Source: Erinaceus europaeus | Lineage: Eukaryota > Chordata > Mammalia > Eulipotyphla > Erinaceidae | Direction: 5' to 3' | NCBI RefSeq assembly: GCF_950295315.1 | Contig: NC_080179.1 | Coordinates: 73,675,174-73,739,173 of the forward strand | Length of the DNA: 64,000 nt | Shown here: in pieces, positions 21,664-31,615 of the stretch | Position numbering within the stretch: the stretch's first letter is position 1 | Layout: the number at the start of each line of letters is the position of its first letter | Program-made: the position numbers and the translations under genes | The notes under the pieces: generated by a model | Database searches by the model: none | What the model was told of the DNA's origin: nothing | Seen by the model: only the letters and a program-made list of their open reading frames with translations

Positions 21664-22237
21664 CTGCCAGACTAGCGTGGGGGTGCCTCTTCCTGGGTGT
21701 GTACTCTCTGGGTTGGAGAGAACTCGACTGGAGCCAGCCTGGGCTGCTACTCACTCAGCGAGGCGAAGGAGATGACTCAGGAACCAAGCTTGTGGTAGCA
21801 AGGTAATGCAATTCTTTATTGATCAGAGAGCCACGGGTTTTAAAGGGCAGACCCGGAAGTGGCATGTTGGAAACGGAAATGGCTAGGAAAGGGGCAGAGA
21901 AAGGCAAAATGGGCTAGAAAGGTAGGAACTTCCTTAGCAACTGTTGTGAGGGTTTTAACTGGTAGGATTAATACTACCCTGCAGGCAGGGAGGGTCTTGA
22001 GGGTAGAAAGAAGATAGATCAAAGGAATGGAATGGGTGGGGATCTTTCAGGCAAAACAATGATTATGTAGATATCCCCTCAAGTCAAGCCCTGCCGAGCT
22101 GATAAGACGGGGCACACCTTTGGGGTTACTCCTGTCCCTCCTTGGTCAACCTCTCGATAGAGAGAGACTGACAAGATAGACACACTCCTCAGGTCAAGGC
22201 CTGCCAGGCTCTACCACATCCTCACAATTTCCCGACA
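21664..22237 (-). mobile_element. solo LTR, minus strand (LTR-2)
   Basis: 5-bp TSD CAACA (21659-21663 and 22238-22242). On the minus strand it starts TGTCGGG and ends ...GGCAG, one base past the expected GGCA. It has a TATA-like 'tttaaaa' near 21838 and a polyadenylation signal AATAAA at about 21814-21819. The U5 end ('ggctccagtcgagttctctc') is clearly related to LTR-1. A single LTR with a TSD implies LTR-LTR recombination removed the provirus. Confidence 0.82.
21813..21820 (-). promoter_or_regulatory. LTR-2 polyadenylation signal
   Basis: The minus strand reads AATAAAGAAT, about 20 bp downstream of the TATA-like box, as in compact LTRs with a short R region. Confidence 0.6.
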
Positions 22238-22345
22238 CAACATCAAAGCTCTCTCCTGTGATGGTACAGTACACCTCACATATGGTACCAGGGCTCAAAC
22301 CTGGGCCTCATGCACAGGTTACTTATCTTTAGGGTTTTTCAGTAT

Positions 22346-22823
22346 GTATTCTACTGTTGTTATTATTTCTTTTTGTCCTTGTTTCCATTTTCAGATTCTA
22401 ATAATATGCTGAAGGAACCAATTTGTCATTTTATTGAGGGCTAGTGGTTAACAGTACAGTTGTTGATACATAGCTATAACCTCTCAACTCCATGTGACAA
22501 ATGTCTCTAAATACTCTCACCCCAACTTATGTCCTTTTTCCACCATCATACACCAGGACCTCAACACCCTCTCCACCTCCCGCCTTCCCTAGAGTTCATG
22601 CTTTGGTTCGATTTACCACACTCAGCCCAAGTTATGCTTTCTGTTTTCCCTTCCTGTCTTCTTATTTTACATATGAGATCATCTGGTATTTGTCCTTCTA
22701 GCTTATCTCACTTAACTTGATGCCTTCAAGTTCCATCCAAGATGAGGCCAACGAGATGACTCTTTCATTTTTAACAACTGAATAGTATTTCACTGTGTAT
22801 ATATATATAGCACAACTTTCTTA

Positions 22824-22870
<47 letters not shown>

Positions 22871-23130
22871 CACAACTTTCTTAGCCACTCATCTGTCATT
22901 AGCATCTGGGTTGCTCCCAAGTTTGAGCTTTTACAAATTGTGCTGCTATGAACATAGGTGCACATAGCTCTCTTTGTAGGTGTGTGTTTGTTTCCTTTGA
23001 ATAAATCCTCAGGAGAGAAATTGCTAGGTAGTAGGGTCGGTTCATTTCTAGTGTTCTGAAAAATATCCCAACTCTTTTCCACAGTAGCTAGGTCAATTTG
23101 CATTCCCAACAGCCTTATAGAAGGGTAAAG
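22346..23130 (-). mobile_element. L1 ORF2 3' end and 3' UTR, antisense
   Basis: Antisense motifs 'caagttccatccaagatgag', 'ctgaatagtatttcactgtg', 'acaaattgtgctgctatgaa' and 'tttgcattcccaacagcc' follow the L1 order in reverse. The part near 22440-22550 resembles 61765-61905. A duplicated 18-mer bracketing (TA)n interrupts it. Confidence 0.8.
22798..22887 (+). repeat. (TA)n with duplicated 18-bp flank
   Basis: 'gcacaactttcttagcca' occurs at 22810-22827 and 22870-22887, with (TA)n before the first copy and about 40 bp of (TA)n between the two. Probably replication slippage. Confidence 0.9.
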
Positions 23131-24007
23131 AACAAATCTTAAGAGTTCCAGATGTTACATGTAGATCTCAGCATTTTTTGCCAACCCCGGGTTTGTTTTA
23201 TGTTCCCACCACATCATCCTTCTATCACTGCCTCCAGCATGAAATTTTCATTCTTTCTTAAGGTCCAGCTTAATAATAACTAAAGAACTACTTGAGTATG
23301 TATTGCCAATCACTTGACATGTCTTTGCATAGTCCTCAAAGTAAATATGCTTGCTATAAAATAGTGGGGTTTTGTCATTGCAATCATAGAAATATAACTT
23401 TTATAGCAATAAGTCTCAAGCTATCTAAGATTTCGGTTAGACCTTGAAATAAAAATAATACCTTTATACACTTTTTCTATATAATGCCTTTGATACTGTT
23501 TCTAAACAGAATTTCCCTTTTAAAACAAATTTTAAATATAGAAATCTTATAATAAAATCATTTTGTCCTTGAAGAAGACATCAGAAAGACCATATGAAGA
23601 AAGCACAGTGTGAATGATTACATGTAAACAACCCAAGACCAGGAATCATACCCAGCATGAAAGAGACACAATTTTCCCTTTGCAACCACTTTGAACTGTC
23701 TTAAACAAAAGCAGTTATTGCTTTGGTTCCATGTTTTGTGGCTTTACTTTATTCTGTCCCACTTTTTGTGGACAGTTAACCTCACTGCCATTCTGGCATT
23801 TATTTTATATGTGGAAAAAATAGTAGGTATTTTACTTCTCCAATTACAGTGTTCTGCAGTATTTCAAAAGCAGTGAATAAAATCTCTGGATTTCAGTCCA
23901 TTATTCTTCTGAAACTACACTAGTCAACTACTGTAGTCAAACTACAACACTTTCTGTCACCGGACACAAAGGAAAAACTTCATTTTTTCACATGCAGGCT
24001 CTTTTGT
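23131..24007. other. anonymous AT-rich sequence
   Basis: No repeat core, exon or RNA gene recognised. Confidence 0.45.
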
Positions 24008-24115
24008 GGGGATTCGGGGAAACAGTATAAGGCTTATGCAAACAACTTTTATTGCCTGAAGCTCCAAGCTCTTAGGTTCAGTTTCAAGCATCACCCTAAG
24101 CTAGAGCTGAGTAGA
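24008..24115 (+). mobile_element. SINE-C copy
   Basis: 'gtataaggcttatgcaaac', 'gcctgaagctccaagctct' and 'ctaagctagagctgagtag' follow the SINE-C order. Diverged. Confidence 0.65.
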
Positions 24116-24136
24116 AAAAAAAAAATTTTTAAGCAC

Positions 24137-24315
24137 TGGGGCTGGGTAGTAGTGCACACAGTACAGTGCACATGCTACAGTGCACAAAGACCTGGGTTCA
24201 AGTCCCTGGCCCCTGCCTGGGGAGGGAGGCGGGTGTTGCAGGTGTCTCTGTCTCTCCCTCTGTATCTGCTCCTTCATTCTTAATTTTTGTCTCTTACATA
24301 CACACATTTTAAAAA
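24137..24315 (+). mobile_element. SINE-B copy
   Basis: Head 'ggggctgggtagtagtgcac', an internal duplication of 'acagtgcaca', B box 'ggttcaagtcc', short CT body. Confidence 0.8.
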
Positions 24316-24634
24316 GAAAGGAAGTAAAAATTTTACTGCAACGTTAAATCAAAATTAAAACTACCAAATTTCTCTTGTGTTTTCATTAGCTTGTTACATG
24401 CCTCTTCCTTTTCCAGGTCTTTAAATCGCCTAAGCTTCTACTCAAATCTTGCAGTAGTGTGTGCGCGCTTTGAATGAAATATACTCAATTTTAGAATTGC
24501 GTCGATATGCATTTTGTGACGACTCTTTCTCAAAGCATAAGGCTCTTGTTTAATGAAGCAAATATCTTCATGCCGCTCTTCATATAAGACAAGCCAAGAG
24601 AACTGAAACCAGAACCTTAGAAAAACTGGGGAGT

Positions 24635-24975
24635 GGCGGTCGGGCGGTAATGCAGCAGGTCGGGCGCAGGTGGCGCAAAGCGCAAGGACCGGCGAAGGAT
24701 CCCGGTTCGAGCCCCCGGCTCCCCACCTGCAGGGGAGTCGCTTCACAGGCGGTGAAGCAGGTCTGCAGGTGTCTGTCTTTCTCTCCCCCTCTCTGTCTTC
24801 CCCTCCTCTCTCTGTTTCTCTCTGTCCTATCCAACAACGAACGACATCAACATCAACAACAATAATAACCACAACAAGGGCAACAAAAGAGTAAAAAAAA
24901 GGCCTCCAGGAGCAGTGGATTCATGGTGCAGGCACTGAACCCCAGCAATAACCCTGTAGGCAAAAAAAGAAAGAA
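24635..24975 (+). mobile_element. SINE-A' copy
   Basis: 16-bp TSD 'agaaaaactggggagt' (24619-24634 and 24976-24991). The B box 'ggttcgagccc' is perfect. The left stem arm 'gcctccagg' is at 24902-24910; the right arm is mutated to 'ccctgtaggc'. Tail (AAAG)n. Confidence 0.95.
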
Positions 24976-24991
24976 AGAAAAACTGGGGAGT

Positions 24992-25397
24992 AAGAAGGAT
25001 AGTTAACAGACAGTGTGAAACTCCTTACCACAGTCTCAGATTGCAATGCTGACTTTAATACCCCGTTGTGTTACAGGCTAGGCACAACTACGTCTTCCAT
25101 TTTCCATTTACTATGGTCAATTCAGCAAATCTTCTCTAAAGGTCTAACATATGAAGACACTGCGCAGAGCTGGATAAACGCTTCCAAGCAAAAATAGATG
25201 CGCTTTTGCTAATTCTTGTAGCTATTTTTTATTTTATAAATAAATTAATAACAATAAAAATAATAGATGAGTCACTCCTGGCTCTCGTGGTTTTAAGAAC
25301 ACTTAATCTTTATGCCCAAGGATTATACAGCCTTGTGGTTGGTAGAGATGCAGACAGTTGTTCAGATTTCCTAATAAGCAGTTGTGAAATCAGCACT
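24992..25397. other. anonymous AT-rich sequence
   Basis: No feature recognised. Confidence 0.45.
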
Positions 25398-25413
25398 GAA
25401 AAAGTCTAGAGGC

Positions 25414-25799
25414 GGGCTGAGCGGTAGCTCAGCGGGTTAAGTGCGCAGGTGCGAAGCGCAAAGACCAGCGTGAGACCCAGTTCGACCCCCGGCTCCCCAC
25501 CTGCAGGGGCGTCGCTTCACAGGCGGTGCAGAAGGTCTGCAGGTGTCTTTCTCTCCTCCTCTCTGTCTTCCCCTCCTCTCTCCATTCCTCTCTATCCTAT
25601 TCAACAACAATAACAACAACAATAATAAACACAACACCAATAGAACAACAAGGGCAACAAAATAGAAAAAATAGCCTCTAGGAGCAGTGGATTCGTGGTA
25701 CAGGCACCGAGGATCCCTGGAAGCAAAAAGAAAAGGAAAGAAAGAAAGGAAGGAAGGAAGGAAGGAAGGAAGGAAGGAAGGAAGGAAGGAAGAAAGAGA
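25414..25799 (+). mobile_element. SINE-A' copy with (GGAA)n grown from its tail
   Basis: 16-bp TSD 'gaaaaagtctagaggc' (25398-25413 and 25800-25815). The SINE ends near 25732 ('ccctggaagc'). The remaining 60-70 bp inside the TSD is AAAG turning into (AAGG)n, so the microsatellite arose within the inserted tail. Confidence 0.94.
25736..25791 (+). repeat. (GGAA)n microsatellite in a SINE tail
   Basis: About 12 units enclosed by the TSD of the SINE. Confidence 0.95.
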
Positions 25800-25815
25800 G
25801 AAAAAGTCTAGAGGC

Positions 25816-26269
25816 TTACAAATGCATCACACTTTAGTAAACATCTTTAGTAGGATGGGGTTCTTTGAGGTGATGAGTCAAGTGCAATTTGAGGTTAGAT
25901 GAGGGGTTGTTTAATGGAATTGGGAAGGGGCCAGCCTTGGAGAAAGACACCAAGCAGAAAAGAAACAAAGGTTTGCTTGAAATTGTAATCCAAGAATGTT
26001 ACAAAGACAAGTCTGGTTCTGTAGCTTTTGACATAATGAATAATCATTAAGAAAGTCCTGACGAGCTTAAAGGTTAAGAGACACAGAAAGAGAAAAACCA
26101 GAATGACATATAGAGTAGGTGTGGTCTACTGAAGTAGAGTCAAGGAGTCTGAAGTGAGGAGGTAGGAGGGAATGGACGGGACATTGGGACTCAGTACAGG
26201 ATGGTGGGGGTCAGCTTCAGTTGGTGGCGAGAGTGGTACACACTCATGAAGGGGAAGTAAGTTGGGTTT
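25816..26269. other. anonymous sequence
   Basis: Somewhat G-rich. No repeat or gene recognised. Confidence 0.45.
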
Positions 26270-26440
26270 TTGTGTGTGTGTTCAACCAGGTGTGCCACTA
26301 ACCAGCCCTCCATTCACTGTTAATGGACATCTAAGTTGTTTCTGGTTTCTTAATATTATAATTCTGCTGCTATGAACATCTCAAGGCCTAAGTGTTTGTG
26401 TGTACATATATTCTTTCTCCCTGAGGTAAATTTCTTTTTT
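26270..26440 (-). mobile_element. L1 3' fragment, antisense
   Basis: 'taatggacatctaagttgtt' and 'ctgctgctatgaacatctc' are reverse L1 ORF2 motifs. Confidence 0.55.
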
Positions 26441-26574
26441 ATTTAAGTTTTTTTAATAAGTTGTTATATGACAGCAACTGTCTTATTAATCTCTACTCCC
26501 CCCCCCAAAGAGAGTGAGAAAAAAGTAAAAGCTAGTGGGGAATATATGGTGTGTCTTCAATTTTAAAAAACAAG

Positions 26575-27655
26575 AAGTCCCACACCAGTGGAGATCTAAT
26601 ATTTGATGAGGAGGCCCAAAGGATTAAATGGAGGAAGGAGACTCTCTTCAATAAATGGTGCTGGGAAAACTGGGTTGAAACATGCAAAAGAATGGAACTG
26701 AACCATTTTATCTCACAGGGAAAAAAATTAACTCCAAATGGATCAAGGACCTGGATGTTAGACCAGAAATTATGAAATACTTAGAGGAAAACGTTGGTGG
26801 AACACTTTCCCACCTAAACCTCAAGGACATCTTTGATGAAACAAACCCAATAGCAAGGAAGACTAAAACAAAAACAAATCAATGGGATTACATCAAATTG
26901 AAAAGCTTCTGCACAGCCAAAGAAACTATCACACAAACAAGGAGACAGAGTGGGAGAAGATTTTCACATGCCATAAATCCGACAAGAGACTAATAACCAA
27001 AATATACAAAGAGCTCAAAACCAAACTTAGCAACAAAAAAGCAAATGACCCCATCCAAAAATGGGCAGAGGATATGAACTGAACATTCACTACAGAAGAG
27101 ATCCAAAAGGCTAACAAACACATGAAAAATTGTTCCAGGTCACTGATTATCAGAGAAATGCAAATAAAGACAACACTGAGATATCACCTCACTCCTGTGA
27201 GAATGGCAAACATCAAAAAGGACAGCAGCAACAAATGCTGGAGAGGATGTGGAGACAAAGGAACCCTTTTGCATTGCTGGTGGGAATGTAAATTGGTCCA
27301 GCCTCTGTGGAGAGCAGTCTGGAGAACTCTCACAAGGCTAGACATGGACCTTCCATATGACCCAGTAATTCCTCTCCTGGGGATATACCCCAAGGACTCC
27401 ATAACACCCAACCAAAAAGAAATGTGTGTACTCCTATGTTCATAGCAACAAAATTCATAATACCTAAAACCTAGAAGCAACCCAGGTGCCCAACAACAGA
27501 TGAGTGGCTGAGAAAGCTGTGGTCTATATACACAATGGAATACTATGCAGCTATTAAGAACAATGAGTCCACCTTCTCTGACCCATCTTGGGTGGAGCTA
27601 GAAGGAATTATGTTAAGTGAGCTAAGTCAGAAAGATAAAAAAAAAATTAAAAAAT
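26575..27655 (+). mobile_element. L1 3' fragment: ORF2 C-terminal region, A-tailed
   Basis: Encodes, with breaks, the ORF2p C-terminal segment: the Cys-rich motif [19 protein letters not shown] lies near 27236-27292. An in-frame TGA at 27080-27082 follows Ala-Glu-Asp-Met-Asn. The element stops right after 'gtcagaaagat' and enters A-rich sequence, without the usual 3' UTR. No RT core is present, so it is inert. Confidence 0.88.
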
Positions 27656-28082
<427 letters not shown>

Positions 28083-28106
28083 CTACTTGAAACAGAGAAG
28101 AAAGAA

Positions 28107-28142
28107 AAGGAAGGAAGGAAGGAAGGAAGGAAGGAAGGGAGG
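28107..28142 (+). repeat. (GGAA)n microsatellite
   Basis: About eight AAGG units shortly downstream of the GT/GA tract. The intervening sequence is purine-rich. Confidence 0.92.
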
Positions 28143-28967
28143 GAGGAAAGAAGGGAAAGAGGAAAAAAAGCAATGAAGGTAGGTAGAATGTAGGGCTCAA
28201 GTGAAGAAAGAAGTGAAAGAAGGAACACAGAAATAAAAGATGAAGCCAATAAGCCTTCTGCAACTCATCTGGTTTTTTTCAGCACCATGTCAGTCAGCAG
28301 TTGCAAGGGTGTGTGATTTTTAAGAAGGCACAGTGAATGGGCATACTTGAATACTGAGCAGGGAAATGCAGTATTACATCATCAGTGAATTTTCAAGCTG
28401 ATCTCTGAAGCCCTTTGAGGAGTGAGCGGGATTACCCCTGGAGCCAGTCTGCAGCTCAACTAGCAGCACTAGACTGCCCTGGCAGCCACCTACCACGGTA
28501 TCCTGGCAACCCTGGGTATTTTATTCAGACCAGAAGCCTCCTATTAGCCTTACTTTGGCCTTCAGAGTGAGACATCAATGAGCGACTGGTTGGGAATGAA
28601 AGTAAAAAGGTCATTACCAGGTGCAGTTTGGGTGCTTATTATCAGTGAGTGTTTTTACCTTGCTAGTTACACACTGCAGTTCTCTTTGTGCACTTGTTAT
28701 AAAAAGAGGATAATCTTCATCTTATTCCTTTTTTTGCCAAATAAATTCCTTACCTACACTGATGATGTGATTTTTCTAGTTCTCTGGTGCATTCAACTAT
28801 TAAAATAGAATAGCAAATGCTAGGAGTGTACATAGAAGCGGGGCAGCAGTGGTCGTCTTTAGAATAGTGAGGATTCCAAAGAGAGAGGCCTGGAAGCTGC
28901 AATCCGCCCTTTTTATGTCTGAGAGAAAAGTCTACTCGTTCAGCAGGTAGATGTGAGAAATCACAAT
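28143..28967. other. anonymous sequence
   Basis: No repeat core or exon recognised in about 820 bp. Confidence 0.45.
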
Positions 28968-28982
28968 GCAACCATTTTCTTT

Positions 28983-29480
28983 TTTTAATTTTTTTTATGA
29001 TCTTTATTTATTTTTTGGATAGAAATAGCCAGAAATCGAGAGGGAAGGCAGAGATAGAGAGGGAGAGAGACAGAGAGACACCTGCAGCCCTGCTCCACCA
29101 CTTGTGAAGCTTTCCCCCTACAGGTGGAGATTGGGGGCTTGAACCTGTGTTCTTGCACACTGTAACATGTGCGCTCTACCAGGTGCGCCACCACCTAGCC
29201 CATATATTGATTGATTGATTGATTGATTCTCTTTTGTTGCCCTTGTTGTTTTTTATTGTTGTTGTTATTGATGTCATCGTTGTTGGATAGGACAGAGAGA
29301 AATGGAGAGAGGAGGGGAAGATAGAGAGGGGGAGAGAAAGACAGTCACCTGCAGACCTGCTTCACTGCCTGTGAAGCGACCCCCCTGCAGGTGGGGAGCC
29401 GGGCTTGAACCGGGATCCTTAGGATGGACCTTGCACTTCACACCATGTGCACTTAACCTGCTGCGCTACTGTCTGACTCA
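28983..29480 (-). mobile_element. composite SINE-A + SINE-B dimer, one shared TSD
   Basis: In the minus direction: a SINE-A (29480 to about 29230), an (AATC)n linker, a SINE-B (about 29203 to 29000) and an A-rich tail. Only the outer ends share a TSD: 28968-28982 'gcaaccattttcttt' and 29481-29495 'gcaatcattttcttt' (14 of 15). Neither unit has its own flanking duplication. Confidence 0.8.
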
Positions 29481-29654
29481 GCAATCATTTTCTTTAAGTC
29501 CCTTCATCACCATGAAACTCTTATATATGTTCTGTTTTATGGAAAACACTTATGAACATGGAAATCCTCCTGTATATTTAGTTATAATACTCTGAGCGAG
29601 TTAGTATAAATAGGACTCATAACACTGTGACCAGAGATATGTTTCAATAAGTGG

Positions 29655-29845
29655 TGGAGAACAGGGCTTGCCAGTGTGAAGTCCTGGGTTCCAGGACTAG
29701 TGTGGTAATTGCCTTGAGTGGTACTCTGGCCTCCCTCAGCCTAGCTCTGTGCCTCTCTGTTCTCTGTGTTCACTCTCTCCCTCTCTCTCTCTCTCTCTCT
29801 GTCTTTTCTCTTGCTCTCTCATGAATAAGAAATTCTTTACAATAA
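29655..29845 (+). mobile_element. diverged SINE-D-like element
   Basis: 'gcttgccagtgtgaagtcct', a B-box-like 'gggttccagga', 'gtggtactctgg' and a CT body (29778-29820). Old. Confidence 0.45.
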
Positions 29846-30347
29846 AAGAACTCAATATACTTATTTTAAATACCTAAGATATATTAAACTAAAATGTATC
29901 TAGATGTTACTGCCAAGAAATCTGAATCATAGACTAGTTAATAGGTAGCTTGGGAAATATAATTGAATCCTGAGCCATATTTAACATTTCACTTTGCTTA
30001 AGATATCTCACACTTCATTCAAGCTTATTTCTGAAAGTGAAACTTGCTTCAATTCAAGAATTACCAGAAGCCAACCAAATAATTTCTAATCCAAGTAACA
30101 ATGTTATATTTATTCTGTTGATCTGTTTAGAATTAAATATTAGATTGACCTAAATGTGACTGGTCTTAGGATACCATCAATGGACAGGATGACTTGATGG
30201 GTTTTAAAAATAAATGATCAGTGCATACAAATAATAAAATCATATTCAATATAAGTATAAGGTCAGTCTTAAAGCTAACAAGATGATCACAAGGGCTGGA
30301 ACTGCTAATAATGCATATTTTATAGCCATAAAAGGTGGTAAAGAGTG
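29846..30347. other. anonymous AT-rich sequence
   Basis: No feature recognised. Confidence 0.45.
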
Positions 30348-31615
30348 GGGAAGAGCCAAGATAGTGACCTGGAGACAATACCTGGTGTGAGCTCTGAAAA
30401 GAAGCAGCTTTCAGCCTGGGATTCTCAGGAGAGAGTAGGATTTCTGGGCCATTGATGTAAAGGGAGAGCAAAGAGTGGTCAGAGTGACACCAAAGAGAAG
30501 ACTATAACACACTCTTGGGCTGGCAAACAGAGGCCATAAAGGACCAAGGAAAGAAGGATATTCAGCTTGACTCTCTGAACTCACCCTTCCCTCCACCTCA
30601 GAACCAGCCCCCATAGGCTGGTCAGCTCCTCCTAGCAGGCTTTCTGTGGAGCTATTTTCTTTACCAAGTTTCCAGGCTCAGCAGGGGTATCATTACAAGC
30701 CTCTTCTTTTTTTTTTTTTTTTTTTTTTTTTTTGTTCCTTTTTGAAGGGGGCTGGAGCTCTATTTGAGTGTCAGAATACCTGACCAATCAGGGCCTCAGC
30801 CCTGCCTGGGAAAGACTAGCTGGAGTTTATTTTTTATTTGTTTTTGTTCTGTTTTGTTTTGCTTTTGATACTTCTTATATTTGGTTGTCTTTGCTTGGTT
30901 TAGGAAGGGGACCAGGCTGTGTGCAGCCAATCTGGAGCTGTCCAAGCTTCAGCCTGACTGTAAGGGGTTTTACTCTATTTTATTTTATTTTTACTATTAT
31001 TATATATACATGTGTCCCTTTTCCCTCCTTTTCAGGTTGACCAAAATTAACTGTTGTTGCTTTTTCCATTGATAGGTGACTGGGTGTGCTATCCATTCTG
31101 GGAAGAACTTGCTTCTTTCTCTCTCTTCCCTCCACTGTCCTTTGTCTCTCCTCCTAGCTAATTCAAAAAAAAAAAAAAAAAACTTTTTCCTTTCACTGCT
31201 CTTTTTTTTTCTTTCTTTCTTTCTTCTTCCTTCTTTTGCTTCCTAAATTCACTGACACTCTTCTGTGATTTATTTTGTGGAAGAAATCTGATGACTCAAA
31301 GTGGAATGTGTGTGTGTGTGTGTGTGTGTCTTCTTCTGTCCTTTCTCCTCTTGCTATCTCTAGAATTTATAGTAGACAGTAGATTTGCATAATTGCCTAT
31401 TATTGCTTTGTCTTTTTCCCTTTCTCTTCTTTTTTCCTTTTATTTTGGGTTTGTTTGTTTGTTTGGACTGGAGGTGTTGTATGACTAGCTGGTATTGCTT
31501 GAACTGCATCAACCTTTGCTTCAGTTGCTACTGTTGTACTTTCTGAGGATTGGACTGTATTTGTGAACAGACTCTAGGTTAGCATGGCTTGTACTCAAAA
31601 CAGAACAACTGAAGA
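30348..31615 (+). promoter_or_regulatory. L1 5' UTR (internal promoter region)
   Basis: Extends from the conserved start to the ORF1 ATG. Known L1 5' UTRs drive their own pol II transcription. The usual YY1-like 'aagatggcg' near the start reads 'aagatagtg' here, so that site is damaged. Contains T runs at 30709-30733 and a short (GT)n near 31309. Confidence 0.6.

Larger units (their letters stand above)
21570..22345 (-). mobile_element. old tRNA SINE, minus strand, split by LTR-2
   Basis: The left part has a T run, then 'ggacagagaggcagagaaag' and 'gatatcacaaca'. The right part resumes 'catcaaagctctctcctgtg' with 'gggctcaaacctgggcc' (B box in reverse). Joining across the LTR with one copy of CAACA gives a normal SINE order, which defines the LTR-2 insertion site. 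Confidence 0.65.

Noticed and set aside
20920..22237. One compact provirus between LTR-1 and LTR-2
   Set aside because: The LTRs are in opposite orientation, differ in U3, and only about 255 bp lies between them, part of which is a SINE. No gag, pol or env sequence.
24438..24872. 144-codon minus ORF, and many ORFs with a recurring peptide pattern rich in Arg, Glu and Gly
   Set aside because: The same peptide recurs at nearly every SINE-A copy because it is the antisense translation of the SINE CT-rich body; not a protein family.
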